A stretch of 9,325 nt of DNA. It comes from Pseudomonadota bacterium. GTDB taxonomy: Bacteria; Pseudomonadota; Alphaproteobacteria; UBA8366; JADFVY01. Of this stretch, positions 1 to 5,882 are shown in pieces. Under the pieces are notes generated by a model. The model had not been told where the DNA came from, searched no databases, and worked only from the letters and a program-made list of their open reading frames with translations. The DNA lies in NCBI GenBank assembly GCA_030671915.1, contig DAOVHN010000051.1, positions 1 through 9,325 of the forward strand, in the 5' to 3' direction. The translations under genes were made by a program, and so were the position numbers. The first letter of the stretch is position 1. Each line of letters opens with the position of its first letter.

Positions 1-390
1 GAGGACGATGTGGAAGTCGGCGCCAACACGACGATTGACCGGGGCACGGGCCCGGATACGGTGATCGGCGCGGGCAGCATGATTGATAATCTGGTCCAGA
101 TCGGGCACAACGTGCGCCTTGGCAAGGGCTGCGTCATTGCGGCCCAGGTAGGCATGTCGGGCAGTTCTGTGCTGGGGGACCTGGTGATTATGGGCGGACA
201 AGGCGGCATTGCCGGTCATCTGAAAATCGGTTCGGGCGTGCAGATCGCGGCGCAGAGCGGTATTTTGAAGGATATCGAACCGGGCGAAAAGGTTATGGGC
301 ACGCCGGCGAAGCCGTTGAAACAGTTTTTCCGGGAGGTTGTAATTCTCGGACGTTTGGCTACAAAAAAGAAAGAAAATTTAAAGGAATGA
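1..390 (+). CDS. lpxD: LpxD, UDP-3-O-(3-hydroxyacyl)glucosamine N-acyltransferase, 3' part only
   Basis: The gene is cut by the window start; 129 C-terminal residues and the TGA stop are visible. LpxD transfers a 3-hydroxyacyl chain from acyl-ACP to the 2-amino group of UDP-3-O-acylglucosamine, the third step of lipid A synthesis in the cytoplasm. The fragment shows left-handed beta-helix hexapeptide repeats. It also has the LpxD signature GANTTIDRG (visible residues 7-15) and [11 protein letters not shown] (28-38). By family knowledge the His of GHNV, codon 106-108, matches the catalytic His of E. coli LpxD (His239). After the helix comes the usual short C-terminal helical tail, here ending in a lysine-rich KKKENLKE. 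The stop codon overlaps the fabZ start as ATGA. The last codons are strikingly AT-rich compared with the rest. Identity is secure; only the N-terminal domain cannot be checked. Confidence 0.95.
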   Translation, partial: EDDVEVGANTTIDRGTGPDTVIGAGSMIDNLVQIGHNVRLGKGCVIAAQVGMSGSSVLGDLVIMGGQGGIAGHLKIGSGVQIAAQSGILKDIEPGEKVMGTPAKPLKQFFREVVILGRLATKKKENLKE

Positions 391-848
391 CAAATAAATC
401 TGATCAAATAAGTGAATTGGACATCAACGCGATCATGAAAATGATCCCGCATCGCTACCCGTTCCTGATGATAGACAAGGTGGTGGATATAGTGCTGGGT
501 GAAAGCGCGGTCGGTGAGAAGGCGGTTACTGTCTCCGAACCGCATTTTCAGGGACATTTCCCGCAGCGACCGATCATGCCCGGGGTGTTGATCGTAGAGG
601 CGATGGCGCAGACCGCGGGGGTGCTGGTTGTACATTCGCTTGGCGGCGAGGCGACGAGCAAGCTGGTTTATTTCATGACCATCGACTCCGCCCGTTTCCG
701 CAAGCCAGTGGTACCTGGCGACATGCTGCGTATCCATGTGACCAGGAAGCAGAACCGGGGCGCTGTGTGGAAGTTCGATGGCAAGGCCATGGTCGGCGAC
801 GCGCTGGTCGCCGAAGCGACATTTGCTGCGATGCTGGTGGATAGCTGA
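387..848 (+). CDS. fabZ: FabZ, 3-hydroxyacyl-ACP dehydratase
   Basis: This 153-residue protein has the normal length for FabZ, a hot-dog-fold enzyme that dehydrates 3-hydroxyacyl-ACP to trans-2-enoyl-ACP in type II fatty acid synthesis. The N-terminal family motif [10 protein letters not shown] lies at 21-30. The active-site segment [20 protein letters not shown] spans 56-75, with the catalytic pair predicted as His57 and Glu71. Their 14-residue spacing equals that of E. coli His54/Glu68. The enzyme draws on the same 3-hydroxyacyl-ACP pool as LpxA and LpxD, which explains its place between them. The ATG at 387 overlaps the lpxD stop. Its AAAGGA directly abuts the ATG, too close for an ideal Shine-Dalgarno, so start-stop coupling with lpxD is likely. 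An in-frame TTG at 417 is a less likely alternative start. Confidence 0.96.
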   Translation: MTNKSDQISELDINAIMKMIPHRYPFLMIDKVVDIVLGESAVGEKAVTVSEPHFQGHFPQRPIMPGVLIVEAMAQTAGVLVVHSLGGEATSKLVYFMTIDSARFRKPVVPGDMLRIHVTRKQNRGAVWKFDGKAMVGDALVAEATFAAMLVDS

Positions 849-1649
849 GTGGCGCCGATTCATGAAACAGCGGTCGTCGACGCGGCGGCGAAGATCGGCA
901 CGGATGTTTCGATCGGCCCCTATTGCGTGGTCGGACCCGATGTAGCCCTTGGCGACGGCGTTGTTCTGAAGGCCCATGTCGTTGTAGACGGCTTGACGGA
1001 AATCGGGGAGGGGACGCAAATTTTCCCCTTCGCCTCGATCGGCCTGCCGCCACAGGATCTGAAATATGCCGGCGAGAAATCGACGCTGATTATCGGCCGG
1101 AACAATGTCATCCGCGAATATGTCACCATGAATCCCGGCACCGAGGGCGGGGGCATGGAAACCCGCGTCGGTGACAACGGGCTGTTTATGATTGGCGCCC
1201 ATGTCGCTCATGATTGCCAGGTCGGCAATCACGTCATCATGGCCAACAACGCGACCCTGGCCGGTCACGTGTCGGTTGGCGATTTCGCCGTGATCGGCGG
1301 GCTGGCCGCGGTCCACCAGTTCGTGCGGATCGGCGAGCATGCGATGATCGGCGGCCTGTCCGGGGTCGAGCATGACGTTATTCCCTTCGGCTCCGTCATG
1401 GGCGAGCGGGCCAGCCTTTCCGGCCTGAATATCATCGGGTTGAAACGGCGGGGTTTCGACCGCGACACAATTCACGGTATCCGCGCCGCCTATCGCGAAT
1501 TGTTCGCCGCCGGCGGCACGCTTGAAGAACGGTTGGACAAGGTGGCCGGCGAATTTACCGATAACACGGTCGTGCAACAGGTGGCGGCGTTCATTCGCGC
1601 CGAGTCCAAGCGCGGGCTGGTAATACCGAAGTCGGAGAATGACGGGTAA
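849..1649 (+). CDS. lpxA: LpxA, UDP-N-acetylglucosamine 3-O-acyltransferase
   Basis: This 266-residue protein carries out the first step of lipid A synthesis, moving a 3-hydroxyacyl group from ACP to the 3-OH of UDP-GlcNAc. Hexapeptide repeats fill roughly residues 1-190 and are followed by the alpha-helical C-terminal domain (GLNIIGLKRRGF onward). The motif QDLKYAGE is at 69-76. GAHVAHDC at 116-123 carries the predicted catalytic His121 (E. coli His125). Gly169 aligns with E. coli Gly173, the acyl-chain ruler residue, which suggests a long acyl donor (about C12-C14) rather than C10; this is inference. Translation starts at a GTG that immediately follows the fabZ TGA, with GGTGGA at 836-841 as a weak Shine-Dalgarno. 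No earlier in-frame start fits and the only nearby ATG (862) is out of frame. The 3' end overlaps lpxI by 11 nt. Confidence 0.96.
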   Translation: MAPIHETAVVDAAAKIGTDVSIGPYCVVGPDVALGDGVVLKAHVVVDGLTEIGEGTQIFPFASIGLPPQDLKYAGEKSTLIIGRNNVIREYVTMNPGTEGGGMETRVGDNGLFMIGAHVAHDCQVGNHVIMANNATLAGHVSVGDFAVIGGLAAVHQFVRIGEHAMIGGLSGVEHDVIPFGSVMGERASLSGLNIIGLKRRGFDRDTIHGIRAAYRELFAAGGTLEERLDKVAGEFTDNTVVQQVAAFIRAESKRGLVIPKSENDG

Positions 1650-2457
1650 GCTCTGCATCGTCGCGGGCGGCGGCCGGTTGCCCAGGTTGCTGATCGAGGC
1701 TTGCCGCGATTCCGGCCGCGATTTCTTCGTGCTGGCTCTGACGGGGCAGGCAGACCCGGAAATCGTCGAACAGGTTCCTCATGAATGGATTCGCATGGGC
1801 GCGGCGGGCCGCGGTTTTGCGATTCTGAAGGAACAGGGTATCGAAGAACTGGTTATGGCCGGGCGGGTCCGTCGCCCTTCGCTCCTCGATCTGCGCCCGG
1901 ACCTTCGGGTCATAAAGTTCTTCGCCAAACTCGGACGCAAGGGATTTGGCGACGACCGCTTGCTGCGCGCTGTCATTGACGAGGTGGAGGCCGAGGGGTG
2001 TCGGGTCATTGGTGCACATGAAGTGCTGCCGAAACTAACCGTCGGGGAAGGCCCCTTGGGGACAAACGTTCCCGATGACCAGGCCGAGGACGACATCGCC
2101 CGCGGCATGGCCGTGTTGACGGCGCTAAGCAATGTGGATATCGGCCAGGCTGTCGTTGTGCAGCAGGGTATAGTGCTGGGCGTCGAGGCCGTGGAGGGCA
2201 CGGATGCGCTGATCGAGCGCTGCAAGGCGTTGAAACGCGACGGGAAGGGCGGGGTGCTGGTCAAGTTTTCCAAGCAGGGCCAGGAAACCCGGGTCGACAT
2301 GCCGGCCATAGGCCCGGAAACCATCCGCCATGTCGCCGAGGCCGGCCTGCGCGGTATCGCCGTGGGCGCCGGCACGACGATTATCCTGGATGTCGACGAA
2401 CTGGTCCGCGCCGCCGACAATGCGGGCGTCTTCGTGGTCGGCGTGGCGCGCGGGTAA
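1639..2457 (+). CDS. lpxI: LpxI, UDP-2,3-diacylglucosamine pyrophosphatase (DUF1009 family)
   Basis: This 272-residue protein matches the usual LpxI length. LpxI hydrolyses UDP-2,3-diacylglucosamine to lipid X and UMP. It replaces the unrelated LpxH in alphaproteobacteria; the type member was characterised in Caulobacter. The N-terminus IVAGGGRLP (7-15) is typical. Other family motifs are GRKGFGDDRLLRAV (99-112), QGIVLGVEAVEGTDALI (176-192) and a C-terminal RVDMPAIGPET (218-228) in the catalytic lobe. Asp220 probably corresponds to the catalytic Asp reported for the Caulobacter enzyme, though the numbering match is unverified. The usual Asp after the Gln just upstream is Glu here (QETRVD). 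The ATG overlaps the lpxA end, with GGAG only 1 nt before it, so coupling rather than independent initiation is likely. The TAA stop coincides with the left edge of the palindromic element. Confidence 0.93.
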   Translation: MTGKLCIVAGGGRLPRLLIEACRDSGRDFFVLALTGQADPEIVEQVPHEWIRMGAAGRGFAILKEQGIEELVMAGRVRRPSLLDLRPDLRVIKFFAKLGRKGFGDDRLLRAVIDEVEAEGCRVIGAHEVLPKLTVGEGPLGTNVPDDQAEDDIARGMAVLTALSNVDIGQAVVVQQGIVLGVEAVEGTDALIERCKALKRDGKGGVLVKFSKQGQETRVDMPAIGPETIRHVAEAGLRGIAVGAGTTIILDVDELVRAADNAGVFVVGVARG

Positions 2458-2489
2458 TACCAATGCTCGTTGATAATGACCCATTTGAC
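2457..2489 (+). repeat. Left terminal inverted repeat of the palindromic element
   Basis: The repeat begins ATACCAATGCTCGTTGATAA and ends CCATTTGAC. It pairs with 2686-2718 with a single mismatch. Its first base is the last base of the lpxI TAA stop. Confidence 0.9.
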
Positions 2490-2591
2490 CGATTTCCCTT
2501 ACCCGCTCGTCAGGCGCGGTTCGCGCCGTGGTGCCGCGCACCACAAGCGGGCCGCAACGCCGCGAGCGGTCAAGGAAAAACGGCCTTCGGT

Positions 2592-2685
2592 GACGCGCGG
2601 CGACCCGCCGAGTGCGTTGCGGCCCTTGCCCGATGCGGGTGCATCGCGCCGCGAACCGCGCCTGCCCGGCGGGTCGCCGCGCGTC
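2592..2685. repeat. Right internal hairpin arm of the palindromic element (19-bp perfect stem)
   Basis: GACGCGCGGCGACCCGCCG at 2592-2610 is perfectly complementary to 2667-2685. It encloses a 56-nt loop that carries a smaller 6-bp hairpin, CGATGC-GGGT-GCATCG, at 2631-2646. A weaker counterpart arm exists in the left half: 2493-2509 with 2563-2579, 14 of 17 pairs. That arm encloses hairpins at 2513-2527 and 2528-2544. Confidence 0.8.
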
Positions 2686-2718
2686 GTCAAATGGGTCGTT
2701 ATCAACGAGCATTGGTAT
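2686..2718 (-). repeat. Right terminal inverted repeat of the palindromic element
   Basis: This is the inverted copy of 2457-2489, ending CATTGGTAT one base before the lpxB ATG at 2720. Any ribosome binding site for lpxB must therefore lie in the repeat. Only a weak GAG at 2707-2709 is visible, 10 nt from the start. Confidence 0.9.
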
Positions 2719-2719
2719 C

Positions 2720-3877
2720 ATGAGCCGGCCACCTTCGATCTTCATGATCGCCGGCGAACCGTCAGGCGATGTGCTTGGCGCGCGCCTGATGGCGGCCCTG
2801 CGCGATCTGACCGGCGGGAAAGTCGAGATTTGCGGCGTCGGTGGCGAGATGATGCGCGAGCAGGGGCTGGAAAGCCTTTTCCCCATGGAGGAGCTATCGG
2901 TCATGGGGATCGCGGAGATCCTGCCGCATTTGCCCCGGCTGCTGCGCCGGATCCGGGAAACCGCAGCAGCGGTAGACCGAGCCGCGCCGGACGCGCTGGT
3001 GACCATAGATTCCCCGGATTTCACGCGGCGCGTGGTGCGGCGCGTTACCGACCGGGCAATCCCGCGCATCCATTTTGTGGCGCCTACCGTCTGGGCCTGG
3101 CGACCTTGGCGCGCAAAAGGGTTCGCGCGGGACTTCACGCATCTTCTGGCGCTGCTGCCCTTCGAGCCGCCGTGGTTCGAATCTGTGGGGCTGCCTTGCG
3201 ACTTCGTCGGTCATCCGGTCATCGAGTCCGGCGCGGACAAGGGTGACGGGGCGGCCTTCAGGGCGCGCCACGGCATCGCGGCCGACGCACCGGTCGTCTG
3301 CGTCCTGCCTGGCAGCCGGCGCGGCGAGATCGTGCGGCTGGCCGGTGATTTCGGATCGGCCATGACCTTGCTGGTAAAACAGCATTCCGGCATGCGCCTC
3401 GTGGTCCCCACCGTCGAGGCGATGGCGCCCATGGTCCGTGATCTGGCGGCCGGCTGGCCGGGATCGCCGATCGTGCTGCAGGGCGCGGCCGAGAGATATG
3501 ATGCCATGGCCGCCTCGAACGCGGCGCTGGCGGCGTCCGGCACCGTTGCGCTGGAGCTGGCGCTGGCCCGTGTGCCCACCGTTGTCGCCTACCGCGTGGC
3601 CCCGCTGACCCATTTCATTGTACGCCGGTTGCTCAGTATTGACTTCGGCAACCTGATCAACATCATCGAGGATCGCGAGATCGTACCGGAACTGATCCAG
3701 GGCGACTGCCGGCCCGACCGCCTGGCGGAGGCGTTGGAGCGGATGCTGGGCCCGGAGGGCGTGGCGCAGACAGAGGCGATGCAGCCCGCCCTGTCGCAAT
3801 TGGGGTTGGGGGGGGAAGCTCCCAGCCGGCGCGCCGCGCAGGCGGTACTTGACATCATCGCCCGGTCCGGGACATGA
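2720..3877 (+). CDS. lpxB: LpxB, lipid A disaccharide synthase
   Basis: This 385-residue protein has the usual length for LpxB, a membrane-associated GT19 glycosyltransferase. It condenses lipid X with UDP-2,3-diacylglucosamine to form the beta-1,6-linked lipid A disaccharide. The nucleotide-binding N-terminus FMIAGEPSGDVLGARL spans 8-23, IDSPDF is at 96-101 and PGSRRGEI is near 197-204. The C-terminal Rossmann half has the typical GTVALELAL, VVAYRVAPLT and IVPELIQGDC segments. The ATG at 2720 was chosen because the family N-terminus begins there. The in-frame ATG at 2612 would add 36 Arg/Cys-rich residues encoded by the palindromic element and is judged spurious. No good Shine-Dalgarno precedes 2720. 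An eight-G run at 3808-3815 lies 21 codons before the stop. The product feeds the later Lpx/Waa steps, which are not in the window. Confidence 0.95.
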   Translation: MSRPPSIFMIAGEPSGDVLGARLMAALRDLTGGKVEICGVGGEMMREQGLESLFPMEELSVMGIAEILPHLPRLLRRIRETAAAVDRAAPDALVTIDSPDFTRRVVRRVTDRAIPRIHFVAPTVWAWRPWRAKGFARDFTHLLALLPFEPPWFESVGLPCDFVGHPVIESGADKGDGAAFRARHGIAADAPVVCVLPGSRRGEIVRLAGDFGSAMTLLVKQHSGMRLVVPTVEAMAPMVRDLAAGWPGSPIVLQGAAERYDAMAASNAALAASGTVALELALARVPTVVAYRVAPLTHFIVRRLLSIDFGNLINIIEDREIVPELIQGDCRPDRLAEALERMLGPEGVAQTEAMQPALSQLGLGGEAPSRRAAQAVLDIIARSGT

Positions 3878-3907
3878 ACTGGGCCAGGCATTTCAGGTCA
3901 TCTGTTG

Positions 3908-3913
3908 AAGGAG
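3908..3913 (+). promoter_or_regulatory. Shine-Dalgarno sequence for gloA
   Basis: AAGGAG lies 9 nt before the ATG at 3923 and fixes that start. An in-frame TTG at 3905 would place the Shine-Dalgarno inside the gene and is not credible. Confidence 0.8.
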
Positions 3914-3922
3914 AGAATTTCT

Positions 3923-4336
3923 ATGAGCGGAAGCGTCGATACCGGTAAGTTCCGATTCCTGCACACCATGATTCGCGTGAAGGATTTGGACAAATCCATT
4001 GATTTTTATACCCGTTTACTCGGCATGGAACTGACGCGTAAGGACGACTACCCGTCCGGCGAATTCACGCTGGCCTTTGTCGGTTATGGCGATGAATCCG
4101 ATAGCACGGTAATTGAATTGACCCATAACTGGGGACAGGAAGAGCCGTACGACCTCGGCAATGCTTTCGGCCACCTGGCCATCGGCGTGCCCGATATCTA
4201 CGGCACTTGCGAACAGATGGAGAAAGAGGGCGTAAAAATCCCACGTCCGCCGGGCCCGATGAAGCATGGCGGTTCGGTGATCGCCTTTATCGAGGACCCC
4301 GACGGCTACAAGATCGAACTGATCGAACGGAAGTGA
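3923..4336 (+). CDS. gloA: GloA, glyoxalase I (lactoylglutathione lyase), VOC superfamily
   Basis: This 137-residue protein isomerises the hemithioacetal of methylglyoxal and glutathione to S-D-lactoylglutathione, a cytoplasmic detoxification step. It closely resembles E. coli GloA: FLHTMIRVKDLDKSIDFYT near the N-terminus, LAFVGYG (50-56), IELTHNWG (64-71) and EDPDGYKIELIE (124-135). The four metal ligands are His14, Glu65, His84 and Glu132, matching E. coli His5, Glu56, His74 and Glu122. The short form without the insertions of the zinc enzymes predicts a Ni/Co-activated class; this is inference. A strong AAGGAG precedes the ATG. The gene lies 45 nt after lpxB and may be read through from it; no separate promoter was recognised in the gap. 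Transcription ends at the hairpin around 4359-4393. It has no obvious link to lipid A chemistry. Confidence 0.95.
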   Translation: MSGSVDTGKFRFLHTMIRVKDLDKSIDFYTRLLGMELTRKDDYPSGEFTLAFVGYGDESDSTVIELTHNWGQEEPYDLGNAFGHLAIGVPDIYGTCEQMEKEGVKIPRPPGPMKHGGSVIAFIEDPDGYKIELIERK

Positions 4337-4358
4337 TCAGCGACGAATGAGACGGTAA

Positions 4359-4393
4359 AAAAAGGCGGCTTCCAACCGGATGGCCGCCTTTTT
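4359..4393. terminator. Bidirectional intrinsic terminator between gloA and gltA
   Basis: An 11-bp perfect stem, AAAAAGGCGGC (4359-4369) with GCCGCCTTTTT (4383-4393), encloses a 13-nt loop. It has an A tract on one side and a T tract on the other. It therefore works as a U-tailed hairpin on both strands and fits the convergent gloA and gltA genes exactly. Confidence 0.92.
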
Positions 4394-4410
4394 CATGACC
4401 CGACGCTTCT

Positions 4411-5742
4411 TCAGCCCCGTCGATCCAGGGGAACGTAGGGGCGTTTCGGGTGGCCGGTATAGAGTTGGCGGGGACGCCCGATCTTCTGCTGGGGGTCCTC
4501 GATCATTTCCTTCCACTGGGCGATCCAGCCGACGGTGCGGGCCACTGCGAACAACACGGTGAACATCGATGTGGGGAAACCCATGGCCCGCAGAATGATG
4601 CCCGAATAGAAATCCACGTTCGGGAACAGCTTGCGCTTCACGAAATAATCGTCTTCCAGCGCGATGCGCTCCAGTTCCAGGGCCAGATCCAGCAGCGGCT
4701 CATGCTGCACGCCCAGCTCCTCCAGCACTTCGTGGCAGGACTGGCGAAGTACCGCGGCGCGCGGATCGTAGTTCTTGTAGACCCGATGACCGAAGCCCAT
4801 CAGCCGGAAGGGATCGTCCTTGTCCTTAGCGCGCTTGACGAACTCGGGAACCCGGTCCTTGGTCCCAATCTCGCTCAGCATGGTCAGCACAGCCTCATTG
4901 GCGCCGCCATGGGCCGGCCCCCAGAGCGAGGCGATGCCCGATGCGATGCAGGCGAAGGGATTGGCGCCCGATGAACCGGCGAGGCGCACCGTCGAGGTCG
5001 ATGCGTTCTGCTCGTGGTCGGCATGCAGGATGAAGATGCGGTCCATGGCGCGGGCCAACGAACGCTGGATTTTATACTCCTCGCAAGGCGTGGAGAAGGT
5101 CATATGCAGGAAGTTCGCGGCATAGGACAGATCGTTACGCGGATAGACGAAGGGCTGGCCGGTCGAATATTTGTAGGCCCAGGCGGCGATCGTCGGCATC
5201 TTGGCGATCAGCCTGTGCGAGGCGACGACGCGCTGCTTCTCGTCATAAATGTCAGTCGAATCGTGATAGAAGGCGGAAAGCGCACCGGCCACGCCGACCA
5301 TGACCGCCATGGGATGTGCGTCACGCCGGAAACCGCGGTAGAAATACTGCAGCTGTTCATGCAGCATCGTGTGATAGGTGATATGCTTCTTGAAAGCGTC
5401 CTTGCGCTCGACCGACGGCAAGTCTCCTTCGAGTAAAAGTTGACAAACTTCCAGAAACGTACTGTTTTCAGCCAATTCTTCGATCGAATACCCGCGATAG
5501 AGCAGCACACCCTCCTCACCATCGATATAAGTGATTTTGGATTCGCATGAACCGGTGGAGGTGTAGCCGGGATCGTAGGTGAAATAGCCGGTATCGCCAT
5601 AAAACTTTCGGACATCCACCACCGACGGGCCGACCGAACCGTCCATTATCGGGAAATCGAAGCTCTTGCCGCTGCGGTGGTCCTTCAGGGTCATGACATC
5701 GCCAGTGACGGCGGGTTTCATGGCGGGGGGTACCTCGCTCAT
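4411..5742 (-). CDS. gltA: GltA, type II citrate synthase
   Basis: This 443-residue protein condenses oxaloacetate and acetyl-CoA into citrate, the entry step of the TCA cycle. It is of the hexameric, bacterial type II length. The catalytic residues are present: His278 in GPAHGGANE, His319 in [14 protein letters not shown] and Asp377 in [18 protein letters not shown] (241-249), with His243, is the conserved segment before the active site. The N-terminal beta-rich segment, including [20 protein letters not shown] (54-73), is typical of gram-negative enzymes. The ATG at 5742 has GAGG 6 nt upstream (5749-5752). The in-frame Met8 is a weaker alternative. A near-consensus promoter lies 95 nt upstream, so gltA is probably transcribed on its own, with possible readthrough from gltX. 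It ends 18 nt before the shared terminator. Confidence 0.97.
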   Translation of the reverse strand: MSEVPPAMKPAVTGDVMTLKDHRSGKSFDFPIMDGSVGPSVVDVRKFYGDTGYFTYDPGYTSTGSCESKITYIDGEEGVLLYRGYSIEELAENSTFLEVCQLLLEGDLPSVERKDAFKKHITYHTMLHEQLQYFYRGFRRDAHPMAVMVGVAGALSAFYHDSTDIYDEKQRVVASHRLIAKMPTIAAWAYKYSTGQPFVYPRNDLSYAANFLHMTFSTPCEEYKIQRSLARAMDRIFILHADHEQNASTSTVRLAGSSGANPFACIASGIASLWGPAHGGANEAVLTMLSEIGTKDRVPEFVKRAKDKDDPFRLMGFGHRVYKNYDPRAAVLRQSCHEVLEELGVQHEPLLDLALELERIALEDDYFVKRKLFPNVDFYSGIILRAMGFPTSMFTVLFAVARTVGWIAQWKEMIEDPQQKIGRPRQLYTGHPKRPYVPLDRRG

Positions 5743-5778
5743 ATTTAGCCTCGCATTCTGTTGTCAGGTGGCGACTGA

Positions 5779-5797
5779 CCGGCGTCGATTTCGCCGG
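5779..5797 (-). other. Hairpin in the gltA 5' leader
   Basis: CCGGCG (5779-5784) and CGCCGG (5792-5797) form a 6-bp GC-only stem with a 7-nt loop. It lies 36 nt upstream of the gltA ATG, inside the predicted leader. No U tract follows, so it is not a standard terminator. A role in mRNA stability or regulation is possible but unproven. Confidence 0.45.
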
Positions 5798-5836
5798 AAT
5801 TGCTGCATCGCAACAAAAATCTTTCGCGCTGCACTA

Positions 5837-5865
5837 ATTATAGCTTGCCGATGACGTTGGGGCAA
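5837..5865 (-). promoter_or_regulatory. Sigma-70-type promoter of gltA
   Basis: On the minus strand, TTGCCC (5865-5860) and a perfect TATAAT (5842-5837) are separated by exactly 17 nt. Initiation would fall near 5830, giving a leader of about 88 nt. The promoter begins 18 nt after the gltX stop, and no gltX terminator is visible before it. Confidence 0.8.
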
Positions 5866-5882
5866 ATCCGGACTGGCAATGT

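Larger units (their letters stand above)
2457..2718. mobile_element. MITE-like palindromic element with 33-bp terminal inverted repeats
   Basis: The whole lpxI-lpxB spacer is one inverted-repeat element. The outer 33 bases (2457-2489) match the reverse complement of 2686-2718 at 32 of 33 positions; the one difference is T against C at 2477/2698. The ends read TACCAATG and CATTGGTA, so a TA dinucleotide flanks a CC...GG core. This is compatible with a TA target duplication as in Tc1/mariner-IS630-type MITEs, although TA is itself palindromic and could be part of the repeat. Symmetry continues inward: 15 bases at 2511-2525 pair perfectly with 2650-2664, and 12 at 2549-2560 with 2614-2625. No transposase is encoded. 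Open frames cross it on both strands, but this reflects its high GC. Excision with one TA would leave a 4-nt lpxI-lpxB gap. Family membership needs a genome search. It could alternatively be an ERIC-like intergenic palindromic repeat of unknown mechanism. Confidence 0.82.

Noticed and set aside
216..1658. A 480-codon open frame on the minus strand opposite lpxD, fabZ and lpxA
   Set aside because: It is antisense to three genes with clear family motifs, has no recognisable domain, and is expected from high GC with codon-position bias.
2457..2718. CRISPR array, tRNA or rho-independent terminator as an explanation for the lpxI-lpxB spacer
   Set aside because: There are no regularly spaced direct repeats, no tRNA arms or CCA end, and no T tract after the stems. 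The inverted terminal repeats fit a palindromic element better.
2612..2719. Upstream ATG extension of lpxB giving a 421-residue protein
   Set aside because: The added 36 residues are encoded by the palindromic element and are Arg/Cys-rich. The LpxB family N-terminus starts at ATG 2720.
2125..3138. Minus-strand 337-codon frame across lpxI, the element and lpxB
   Set aside because: It is antisense to two conserved genes and passes through the inverted repeat; it has no domain or ribosome binding site support.
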